A stretch of DNA of 19,841 bases, taken from assembly GCA_027036095.1 (NCBI GenBank), contig JALVTA010000207.1, positions 1 to 19,841 of the forward strand, read 5' to 3'. Under the pieces are notes generated by a model. That model searched no databases, had not been told where the DNA came from, and worked only from the letters and a program-made list of their open reading frames with translations. Positions 9,060 through 17,000 of the stretch are shown piece by piece. This DNA is from Thiotrichales bacterium (GTDB lineage Bacteria; Pseudomonadota; Gammaproteobacteria; Thiomicrospirales; Thiomicrospiraceae). The position numbers and the translations under genes are program-made. Positions within the stretch are counted from its first letter, which is position 1. The number at the start of each line of letters is the position of its first letter.

Positions 9060-10574
9060 ATGTCAGTCGGCTATCCCATTCTCAGTACCCTGATCTGGCT
9101 ACCGATCGTGGCGGGTGTCATCGTGCTGTTCGCCGGACGCAACAATCCGGCGCTGGCCCGCTGGCTGTCGCTGATCACCGCCATCGTGACGTTCCTGCTT
9201 TCGCTGCCCCTGTGGTTCGAGTTCGACCGCACCACGGCGGCCATGCAGTTCGTCGAGCGTTTCGACTGGATTCCTGCCTACAAGATTCAGTACTTCCTCG
9301 GTGTGGACGGGCTCTCCATGCCGCTGGTGCTGCTGACCACCTTCACCCAGGTGCTGGTAATCGCCTCCGCCTGGGAGGTGATCAAGGAACGGGTGGAGCA
9401 GTACATGGGCGCCTTCCTGATCATGCAGGGTCTGATGACCGGTGTGTTCGTCGCTCTGGATGCAGTGCTGTTCTATGTGTTCTGGGAAGCGCTGCTGATC
9501 CCCATGTTCATCGTCATCGGCAAATGGGGTGGGCCGCGCCGGGTTTACGCCACGCTCAAGTTCTTCCTGTACACCTTCTTCGGCTCCGTGTTCATGCTGG
9601 TGTCCTTCCTGTACATGTACTATCAGGCGGGCAGCTTCTCCATTCTGGACTTCCACAACCTGCCGCTGGGCATGACCGCACAGGTGCTGATCTTCCTGGC
9701 CTTCTTCATCGCCTTCGCGGTCAAGATCCCCATGTTCCCGGTCCATACCTGGTTGCCGGATGCCCACGTGGAGGCACCCACGGCCGGTTCCGTGGTGCTG
9801 GCGGCCATCATGCTGAAGATGGGCGGCTACGGTTTCGTGCGCTTCAGCCTGCCGATCACGCCCGACGCTTCCCACATGCTGGACTGGCTGGTGATCGTGC
9901 TGTCTCTGATCGCCATCGTCTATATCGGTTTCGTGGCACTGGTGCAGCATGACATGAAAAAGCTGGTGGCCTATTCCTCCATCTCCCACATGGGCTTTGT
10001 CACCCTGGGCATGTTCGTGCTGTATGACATCGTTGAGAGCACCGGGGGCCTCAAGGGGGCGCAGCTGGGTCTTGAGGGCGCCATGGTGCAGATGATCTCC
10101 CACGGCTTCATCTCCGGTGCCATGTTCCTGGGTATCGGCGTGCTGTATGACCGTCTGCATACCCGTGAGATCAGCGCCTATGGCGGTGTGGTCAACGTAA
10201 TGCCCTGGTTCGGGTTCTTCGCAGTGCTCTTTGCCATGGGGAACGTGGGCCTGCCGGGCACGTCCGGCTTCGTAGGCGAGTTCATGGTCATTCTGTCCAG
10301 CTTCATGGCCAATCCGTGGTACGGCATTCTGGCCGCCTTCACCCTGATCATCGGCGCGGCCTATACGCTGTGGATGATCAAGCGGGTCATCTTCGGTGAC
10401 ATCCGCAATCAGGAGGTGGCCCGGATGCAGGATCTCAACAAGCGCGAGTTCGCCATCATGACCGCATTGGCGGTGGCGGTAGTTGCGCTGGGTGTCTACC
10501 CCTATCCGCTGATGGATGTGATGCATGTTTCAGTGGAGCATCTCATCCAGCAGGCCATGACTTCCAAACTTTAA
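9060..10574 (+). CDS. nuoM: NADH-quinone oxidoreductase subunit M (NuoM, ND4 homologue, antiporter-like)
   Basis: A 504-residue antiporter-like proton-translocating subunit. It carries Glu143 in FWEALLIPMFIVIG (equivalent to the essential Glu144 of E. coli NuoM), Lys222 in AVKIPMFPVHTWLPDAH, and the ISHMGFVTLG motif of the later helices. About 14 transmembrane segments are visible. The start is preceded by AAAAGGA with an 8-10 base spacer. Length is standard for the family, and no frameshift is seen. Confidence 0.97.
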   Translation: MSVGYPILSTLIWLPIVAGVIVLFAGRNNPALARWLSLITAIVTFLLSLPLWFEFDRTTAAMQFVERFDWIPAYKIQYFLGVDGLSMPLVLLTTFTQVLVIASAWEVIKERVEQYMGAFLIMQGLMTGVFVALDAVLFYVFWEALLIPMFIVIGKWGGPRRVYATLKFFLYTFFGSVFMLVSFLYMYYQAGSFSILDFHNLPLGMTAQVLIFLAFFIAFAVKIPMFPVHTWLPDAHVEAPTAGSVVLAAIMLKMGGYGFVRFSLPITPDASHMLDWLVIVLSLIAIVYIGFVALVQHDMKKLVAYSSISHMGFVTLGMFVLYDIVESTGGLKGAQLGLEGAMVQMISHGFISGAMFLGIGVLYDRLHTREISAYGGVVNVMPWFGFFAVLFAMGNVGLPGTSGFVGEFMVILSSFMANPWYGILAAFTLIIGAAYTLWMIKRVIFGDIRNQEVARMQDLNKREFAIMTALAVAVVALGVYPYPLMDVMHVSVEHLIQQAMTSKL

Positions 10575-10598
10575 GCACACAAGGCAGGAAAAGACGCA

Positions 10599-12053
10599 AT
10601 GACATTCGAGATTCCCAACCTTTCGCTGGCGTTGCCCGAAATCGTGCTGCTGACGCTGACCTCGCTGCTGCTGGTGGCGGATACCTTCTGGTCGCGCACC
10701 TGCCGTGACTGCACCTACTGGGCCACGCAGATCACGCTGCTGATCGTCGGCTGGCTGGTGTTCTCCGATTTCGCCACCCAGACGCAGGTGACCTTTGACG
10801 GCAGTTTCGTGCGCGATACCCTGTCGGATGTGCTCAAGCTGTTCATCGTGGTGGTGAGCATCGGCATTTTCCTGTTCTCGCGGGAATATCTGCTGCAGCA
10901 CAAGGCCTACCATGGCGAGTTCTTCGTGCTGGGCCTGTTCGGCGTGTTGGGCATGTTCGTGATGGTGAGCGCGTACAACCTGATCACCCTCTATCTGGGA
11001 CTGGAGATCATGTCGCTGGCGCTGTATGCCATGATTGCCATGCAGCGTCACTCCGACCGGGCATCCGAGGCGGCCATGAAGTACTTCGTGCTGGGCGCGC
11101 TGGCGACCGGCATGATGCTCTACGGCATGTCCATGCTCTATGGTGCCACCGGCACGCTGGAGCTGACAGGCATCGCCCAGAAGCTTGCTTCCGGTGAGGT
11201 GGACAACACGGTGCTGGCCTTCGCACTGGTGTTCATCGTCATCGGTCTGGCCTTCAAACTGGGCGCGGTGCCGTTCCACATGTGGGTGCCGGATGTGTAC
11301 CACGGCGCCCCCACGGCCATGACCCTCTATCTGGCTTCCGCACCCAAGATTGCTGCCTTTGCCATGCTCTATCGCCTGCTGTGGGATGGTCTGCAGCTGG
11401 CGCTGCCGGACTGGCAGGGCATGCTGGTCATTCTGGCGGCGCTCTCCATGGTGGTGGGATCCGTGGTCGCTATCGCCCAGACCAACCTCAAGCGCATGCT
11501 GGCCTATTCCGGCATCGGGCATGTGGGCTTCGTGCTCATGGGGGTGGCGGCCGGCGATGCGGAAGGCTTCGCCAGCGCCATGTTCTACATCGTGGTCTAT
11601 GCCATCACCTCGGTGGCGGCCTTCGGTCTGATGATCTCCCTGGCCCGGGCTGGCATGGAATTCGAGGAGATTGACGACTACCGGGGACTGAATGACCGCA
11701 ATCCCTGGCTGGCGCTGATGATGCTGTTCGTCATGTTCTCCATGGCAGGCGTGCCGCCGTTCATCGGCTTCTTCGTCAAGGTGGCGGTGATCGAGGCGGC
11801 GGTCAATGCCGGACTGGTGTGGCTGGCGGTGCTGGCCGTGGTCATGGCGGTGGTGAGTGCCTTCTACTATCTGCGTGTGGTCAAGGTGATGTACTTTGAC
11901 AAGCCCGCAGAGACCAGCCGGCTGGAGCCCATTTCCACCCAGCTCGGGCTGGCGGTGAGCCTGTCTGCTTCCGTGCTGCTGCTGTTCGGTCTGTTCCCGG
12001 GCTGGATCATGGAGCTGTGCTACCGCAGCCTGGGCCTGAGTGTGGTCGCCTGA
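10599..12053 (+). CDS. nuoN: NADH-quinone oxidoreductase subunit N (NuoN, ND2 homologue, antiporter-like)
   Basis: A 484-residue third antiporter-like subunit, closest to the connecting arm. Glu136 (LGLEIMSLALYAM) and Lys220 (KLGAVPFHMWVPDVYHGAP) correspond to Glu133 and Lys217 of E. coli NuoN, a constant offset of three residues. The YSGIGHVGFVLMG helix is also present. Fourteen helices are expected and fit the hydrophobic pattern. It follows nuoM by 24 bases with an AGGAAAA ribosome-binding site. Its stop (TGA, 12051-12053) shares one base with the start of the next gene (TGATG). Confidence 0.97.
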   Translation: MTFEIPNLSLALPEIVLLTLTSLLLVADTFWSRTCRDCTYWATQITLLIVGWLVFSDFATQTQVTFDGSFVRDTLSDVLKLFIVVVSIGIFLFSREYLLQHKAYHGEFFVLGLFGVLGMFVMVSAYNLITLYLGLEIMSLALYAMIAMQRHSDRASEAAMKYFVLGALATGMMLYGMSMLYGATGTLELTGIAQKLASGEVDNTVLAFALVFIVIGLAFKLGAVPFHMWVPDVYHGAPTAMTLYLASAPKIAAFAMLYRLLWDGLQLALPDWQGMLVILAALSMVVGSVVAIAQTNLKRMLAYSGIGHVGFVLMGVAAGDAEGFASAMFYIVVYAITSVAAFGLMISLARAGMEFEEIDDYRGLNDRNPWLALMMLFVMFSMAGVPPFIGFFVKVAVIEAAVNAGLVWLAVLAVVMAVVSAFYYLRVVKVMYFDKPAETSRLEPISTQLGLAVSLSASVLLLFGLFPGWIMELCYRSLGLSVVA

Positions 12054-12385
12054 TGAACCAGAACATTGCCATCTATCTGCTGATCGCCACAGCGTTCGTA
12101 CTGGCCAACCTGCCTTGGCTGTTCGAGCGCCGCCTGTTCCTGTTCATCGACCTCAAGCGCATCAAGCCCTTCTGGCTGGGACTGGTGGAGTGGGGCGTCT
12201 ATTTCAGCCTGTCCGTGCTATTCGGCTATTTGCTGGAAAAACGGGTCATGGGCACGGTCTCACCGCAGGACTGGGAGTTCTGGGTGACCGTATTCTTCAT
12301 GTTCATGATCTTTGCCTTTCCAGGCTTCATCTACCGTTACAACTTCAGGCGCTATCTGTGCGCTGCTGAGAAGCATTCGGGTTGA
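12053..12385 (+). CDS. DUF2818-type small membrane protein, translationally coupled to nuoN
   Basis: A 110-residue protein with three probable transmembrane helices (about residues 4-20, 41-61 and 75-95). The pattern ANLPWLFERRLF near the N-terminus, a FWLGLVEW segment, a WEFW motif before helix 3 and an ending FPGFIYRY matches what I know of the DUF2818 family, often found directly after nuoN in betaproteobacteria and some gammaproteobacteria. No biochemical function is established to my knowledge. The ATG at 12053 overlaps the nuoN stop by one base (TGATG), so it is probably co-translated with nuoN; a role in assembly or stability of the complex I membrane arm is inference. Upstream in-frame starts would lie inside nuoN and are not favoured. 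Its own stop codon lies within the -35 box of the following promoter. Confidence 0.85.
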   Translation: MNQNIAIYLLIATAFVLANLPWLFERRLFLFIDLKRIKPFWLGLVEWGVYFSLSVLFGYLLEKRVMGTVSPQDWEFWVTVFFMFMIFAFPGFIYRYNFRRYLCAAEKHSG

Positions 12386-12410
12386 CCTGCCGCCGAGTGG
12401 TCGGTATAGT
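12382..12410 (+). promoter_or_regulatory. Sigma70-type promoter of the metal-efflux module
   Basis: TTGACC at 12382-12387 and TATAGT at 12405-12410 are separated by exactly 17 bases; each hexamer matches five of six consensus positions. The TGA inside the -35 box is the stop codon of the upstream DUF2818 gene. The spacer contains a short inverted repeat, CCGA-GTGG-TCGG (12393-12404), which could be part of an operator but is too short to trust. The 17-bp spacing argues against a MerR/CueR-type promoter, which uses 19-20 bp. The expected transcription start is at about 12416-12418. Confidence 0.65.
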
Positions 12411-12417
12411 CGCAACC

Positions 12418-12771
12418 ATGCGTATCCTTCTGCTGACATGTTCTCTGCTGTTTGCAGCCGCTTTCTGGGCGGCGCCAGCCATCTCCGCGCCGTCTGAAGC
12501 GCAGGCGCATGATTGCTGCTGTGAGCAGGGGTGCGACATGTCCGCACACGGCTGTCAGCATGACGGCCAGAAGCTGGCAGGTGATCACTGTGACGACCAG
12601 TGTTCATGTGCCACACACTGTTCCGTTACCGGCCATGGTATCAGTCTGGCCGGCAGCAGCTGTCTTGTCTGCCCCGTGTCGGTTGCCTCTGCAGCTGTTT
12701 CTGCGATTGAAGCATTCTTTTCCTCCAAGCCGGCCGATCTGCCAGACAAACCTCCGCGTCTGACCGCCTGA
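12418..12771 (+). CDS. Small secreted Cys/His-rich protein heading the metal-efflux operon
   Basis: A 117-residue protein of no family I can name with certainty. It has a Sec-type signal peptide (basic MR, hydrophobic core to about residue 18, likely cleavage after AISA at 24), then a Cys/His-rich segment: Cys33, 34, 35, 39, 46, 58, 62, 64 and 68 with His31, 44, 48, 57, 67 and 73. A less polar stretch follows with Cys82 and Cys85 (SCLVCP), ending in a polar tail PDKPPRLTA. This layout, and its place as first gene before an RND efflux system, resembles small Cys/His-rich regulatory or leader proteins of metal operons such as CopL, CzcI and the DUF2946/CruR type. Metal binding in the periplasm, or copper sensing during translation, is inferred. 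No Shine-Dalgarno precedes the ATG, and the promoter ends only seven bases before it. It may take the place of CusF, which is absent. Confidence 0.7.
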   Translation: MRILLLTCSLLFAAAFWAAPAISAPSEAQAHDCCCEQGCDMSAHGCQHDGQKLAGDHCDDQCSCATHCSVTGHGISLAGSSCLVCPVSVASAAVSAIEAFFSSKPADLPDKPPRLTA

Positions 12772-12783
12772 TTCTCATCAGGG

Positions 12784-12800
12784 CCGTGCCTGTGGCACGG
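12784..12800 (+). promoter_or_regulatory. Intercistronic GC-rich hairpin upstream of the adaptor gene
   Basis: A perfect 7-bp stem (CCGTGCC / GGCACGG) with a three-base TGT loop lies 13 bases after the stop of the small Cys-rich gene and 21 bases before the Shine-Dalgarno of the adaptor gene. It is followed by AAACAATC rather than a T-run, so it is not a normal intrinsic terminator. It could be an mRNA-stabilising or processing element, or part of an attenuation mechanism; the sequence does not decide. Confidence 0.5.
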
Positions 12801-12834
12801 AAACAATCGGTTGGACTGTCTGGAGGAACATCCC

Positions 12835-14034
12835 GTGAAAATGCAACGACGTCAGCTGCTGCGCTGGGGCGCGGCGGGTCTGCTGGCACCTTTTGCCGCC
12901 GTACGGGCGGAAACCGTCAAATATGTCTGTCCCATGCACCCGCAGATCGTGCGGGACCATCCCGGTACCTGTCCCATCTGCGGCATGACGCTGGTCAAAA
13001 AAATCTTCAAGGAAGAGCAGGGCGCACCCTCCGTCAAGGTGGGCACCGGTTCAGGCCAGGGTGAAAAACAGGGGCTGGCCATCCGTACGGCAACGGTCAG
13101 GCGTGTCACCTTGTGGAAGTATCTGCCCACCTACGGCACCATCCAGGTGGATGAAAGTCGTCTGGTGCACGTGCATCCCCGGGCCAGCGGCTGGATCGAG
13201 CACCTGGCCGTGCGCGTGGAGGGGGAGACGGTCGAGGAGGGTCAGCTGCTGTTCCGCTATTACAGCCCTGATATCGTCGCCGCGCAGGAGGAGTGGCTGC
13301 TGGCTCTCAAACAGGGCAGTCGCAGGCTGGCCGAGGCGGCCGAACGCAAACTGCGCTATCTGGGGGTGGATCACGCCACGCTCAAAGCCATACGCCGTCG
13401 CGGCAGGGTGCAGGAGACCGTTCCGGTTCATGCGCCACAGGGCGGCGTGGTGCAGCATCTTAAAGTGGAGCCGGGCATGTATATCCGCCCGGTCGATGAG
13501 GTGATGCAGATCGCTGATCTGTCCCGTGTCTGGGTGATGGCGGCGGTCTATCCGCAGCAGCAGCAGTGGATCGCCCTGAACAAGTCGGTGGAGGTGCGTG
13601 TGCCCGGCGTGCCGGACCGCTACTGGGAAGGTTTCATTGAGCAGATCTATCCGGATGTGGATCCGAAGACACGCACGCTCAGAGTGCGTGCCACGCTGGA
13701 TAACCGTGATGGTGTGCTGAAGCTGGGCATGCCGGTACAGGCGGTCATCTACGGTGGGCCGAAGCGCAATGTGCTGGCAGTGCCGGAATCCGCACTTATC
13801 CAGCTACCGGATGAGATCCGCGTGGTGAAGGTGATGCAGGATGGCAGCTTCAAACCGGTTCCGGTAGTGGTGGGCATGCGCACGAAAGGCCTGGCCGAGA
13901 TCCTCTCCGGTCTGGAAGAGGGTGATCGCATTGTCACCTCCGGCCAGTTCCTCATCGACAGTGAAAGCCAGCTGCAGGCCAACCTGAACAAGCTGGCCAA
14001 CCCCCATGCCGGTCATGGGAAAGGGGGTGAATGA
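12835..14034 (+). CDS. cusB: CusB-like RND periplasmic adaptor with N-terminal heavy-metal-binding domain and Tat-like signal
   Basis: A 399-residue membrane-fusion protein linking the RND pump to the outer-membrane channel in the periplasm. After a signal peptide (residues 1-25) comes a heavy-metal-binding domain, about residues 29-54, with CPMHP (Cys32, Met34, His35) and CPICGM (Cys46, Cys49, Met51). The adaptor body follows: a beta-barrel/lipoyl half (PRASGWIEHLAVRVEGETVEEGQ, listed here as key residues 115-137), a short helical hairpin (about 145-190), the second lipoyl half (VHAPQGGVV, 198-206; MQIADLSRVWV, 224-234) and a barrel-to-C-terminal region ending HAGHGKGGE. The signal reads QRRQLLRW then a mild hydrophobic stretch, a twin-arginine-like pattern. 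GTG at 12835 is the chosen start because GGAGG lies eight bases upstream; ATG at 12841 is the alternative. The stop overlaps cusA as ATGA. Confidence 0.92.
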   Translation: MKMQRRQLLRWGAAGLLAPFAAVRAETVKYVCPMHPQIVRDHPGTCPICGMTLVKKIFKEEQGAPSVKVGTGSGQGEKQGLAIRTATVRRVTLWKYLPTYGTIQVDESRLVHVHPRASGWIEHLAVRVEGETVEEGQLLFRYYSPDIVAAQEEWLLALKQGSRRLAEAAERKLRYLGVDHATLKAIRRRGRVQETVPVHAPQGGVVQHLKVEPGMYIRPVDEVMQIADLSRVWVMAAVYPQQQQWIALNKSVEVRVPGVPDRYWEGFIEQIYPDVDPKTRTLRVRATLDNRDGVLKLGMPVQAVIYGGPKRNVLAVPESALIQLPDEIRVVKVMQDGSFKPVPVVVGMRTKGLAEILSGLEEGDRIVTSGQFLIDSESQLQANLNKLANPHAGHGKGGE

Positions 14035-17000
14035 TGATCCGGGCCATCATTGATTTTTCCCTGAAGAATCGGGTGCTGATCCTGATTCTGGCGGTGCTGC
14101 TGGCTGCATGGGGCTGGCGCGCCATGGAAAAGACACCACTGGACGCCATACCGGATCTGTCCGATGTTCAGGTGATCATCAAGACCAGTTATCCCGGGCA
14201 GGCGCCACAGGTGGTGGAGGATCAGGTCACCTATCCCATCGCCAGCGTGATGATGTCGGTGCCGGGTGCCAAGGTGGTGCGGGGTTATTCCTTCTTCGGC
14301 GACAGCTATGTGTATGTCATCTTCGAGGACGGCACTGACCTCTACTGGGCCCGTTCCCGGGTGCTGGAATATCTCAATCAGGTGCAGGCGCAACTGCCGC
14401 CCGGGGTCACACCCACGCTGGGGCCGGATGCGTCCGGGGTGGGCTGGGTGTTCGAGTATGCGCTGGTGGACCGCAGTCACAGGCATGATCTGGCCGATCT
14501 GCGCACCTTGCAGGACTGGTTTCTGAAGTATGAGCTGCAGGCCATCCCGGGCGTGTCGGAGGTGGCCACCGTTGGCGGCATGGTGAAGCAGTATCAGGTG
14601 GTGGTGGATCCGGTGCGCCTGCAGGCCTACAACCTGCCATTGAGCAAGGTGGCCAGGGCGATCCGTGAGGCCAGCCGGGAGACGGGTGCGTCGGTTATCG
14701 AGCTGGGTGAGGCGGAATATGCCGTGCGCATGAAAGGCTATGTCACCGATGTGGCCCAGCTGCGCAAGGCCGTGGTGGCGGTGGACGCGAAAACCCAGCT
14801 GCCCATCCGTCTGGAAGATGTGGCCGAGGTGCGGCTGGGGCCGCAGATGCGCCGTGGCATTGCCGAGCTGAATGGTGAGGGCGAGGTGGTCGGCGGCATC
14901 GTCATCATGCGTGATGGCGAAAACGCGCTGGATGTGATCAACCGCGTCAAGCAGCGCATTGCCCAGCTGAAAAAAAGTCTGCCCGAAGGGGTGGAGATCG
15001 TCACCACCTATGACCGTTCGGCCCTGATCAAGCGGGCGGTCAATACGCTGCGCGACAAGCTGATTGAGGAGATGATCGTGGTCGCGCTGGTGAGCCTGCT
15101 GTTTCTGTTCCACATGCGCTCGGCGCTGGTGGCGGTCATTGCGCTGCCGCTGGGGATTCTGGGCAGCTTCATCATCATGCGCGAACTGGGCATCAGCGCC
15201 AACATCATGAGCCTGGGCGGCATTGCCATCGCCATTGGCGCCATGGTGGATGCAGCCATCGTCATGATCGAAAACGCCCATAAGCACTTGGAGCATTATG
15301 AAAAGGAACACGGGCACCGGCCCAGAGGCGCGGAACACTGGCGCGTCATTCGCGAGGCGTCCATTCAGGTGGGGCCGGCGCTGTTCGTGTCGCTTTTGAT
15401 CATCACGCTCAGCTTTCTGCCGGTGTTCGCACTGGAGGGGCAGGAAGGCCGCCTGTTCAGCCCGCTGGCCTATACCAAGACTTTCGCCATGGCGGTGGCA
15501 GCGGGCCTGTCCATCACGCTGGTGCCTGTGCTGATGGGCTACTGGATCCGCGGGCGCATCGTCTCCGAAGCGCGCAATCCGCTCAATCGGCTGCTGGTGT
15601 GGTTCTACCGCCCGTTCATCAATGGTGTGCTGCGCTGGCCGCTGCTGACACTGGCGCTGATGCTGGTGCTGGTGGCATCCGTCATCTACCCGTGGCAGAA
15701 GCTGGGTACGGAATTCATGCCGGCGCTGGAAGAGGGTGATCTGCTCTACATGCCCACCACGCTGCCGGGCGTGTCCATCGCCGAGGCGAGGCGCATCCTG
15801 CAGACCACCGATGCGCTGATCAAAACCTTTCCGGAGGTCAAAAGCGTCTTCGGCAAGGTGGGCCGGGCGGAGACGGCTACCGATCCTGCGCCACTGACCA
15901 TGATCGAGACCACCATCCAGCTCAAGCCGCGGGATCAGTGGCGGCCCGGCATGACGCTGGACAGGCTGATCACCGAGCTGGATCAGAAGGTGCGCCTGCC
16001 GGGACTGACCAATGCCTGGGTGCAGCCGATCCGCACCCGTATCGACATGCAGTCCACGGGCATCAAGACGCCCATCGGCATCAAGGTCACAGGTGAAGAC
16101 CTGGCCACCATCCAGAAGATCGGTACCGATCTGGAACGGGTGCTGGGCAAGCTGCCCGGGGTACGCTCGGTCTTTTCCGAGCGGGTCTCCGGGGGGCGCT
16201 ACATCGAGATTCTGCCCGACCGGGATGCTGCAGCCCGCTATGGCCTGAACATGGGGCAGCTGGCTGAGATCATTGCCTCCGCCGTGGGAGGCAGGAACCT
16301 GGCTCAGACCATTGAGGGGCGGGAGCGCTATCCGATCAACCTGCGCTACCCGCGGCAGTGGCGCAACAGTGTGGAGGCGCTGAAGAGCCTGCCCATTGTC
16401 ACGCCCTCCGGCGCCCAGATCCCACTGGGTGAAGTGGCCGAGGTGAAGATCACCTTGGGCCCGCCCATGATCAAATCGGAAAACGCACGCCTGACCGGCT
16501 GGACCTTCGTGGATCTGGAGCCGGGCGTGGATCTGGCCGCCTTCGTGCGCCAGGGGCAGCAGGCCGTGGCGGACAACATGAAACTGCCGCCCGGCTACAG
16601 TCTCAGCTGGACGGGGCAGTATGAGTACATGCTGCGGGCGCAGGCCAAACTGCAGCAGATCGTACCGGTCACCCTGCTGGTGATCTTCATTCTGCTCTAT
16701 CTGGTGTTCCATTCGGTGCGGGATGCGCTGCTGGTGATGCTGCTGATGCCCTTTGCGCTGGTGGGCAGCCTGTGGCTGATCGAACTTCTGGACTACCGCC
16801 TCTCCGTGGCCGTGGGCGTGGGCATGATCGCCCTGGCTGGCGTGGCGGCGGAGTTCGGCGTGGTGGTGCTGCTCTATGTCCGCGAGGCCATTGCGGCAGC
16901 CCGGGAAGCCGGACGGTTAAACACCCTGGCCGAACTGCGTCAGGCCATTGTGGCCGGTACCGTGCAGCGGGTACGCCCCATGGCCATGACGGTGAGCGTG

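Noticed and set aside
9099..10526. A 475-codon minus-strand frame opposite nuoM, and others opposite nuoN, nuoL and cusB
   Set aside because: His/Gln/Gly-rich mirrored translations of transmembrane genes with no ribosome-binding site or family motif.
12382..12410. MerR/CueR-type copper-responsive promoter
   Set aside because: CueR-type promoters need a 19-20 bp spacer with a long dyad; here the spacer is 17 bp and the only dyad has 4-bp arms.
12784..12800. Intrinsic terminator after the Cys-rich gene
   Set aside because: The stem is not followed by a T-run (AAACAATC instead), so it was listed as a hairpin of unknown role.
12811..12834. TTG at 12811 as start of the CusB-like protein
   Set aside because: It would add MDCLEEHP before the signal peptide and place the GGAGG ribosome-binding site inside the coding region; GTG at 12835 has that site at correct spacing.
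14013..16712. An 899-codon open frame on the minus strand opposite cusA
   Set aside because: Same shadow effect; the product is rich in His, Gln and Asp and resembles no protein family, whereas the + strand is a complete CusA.
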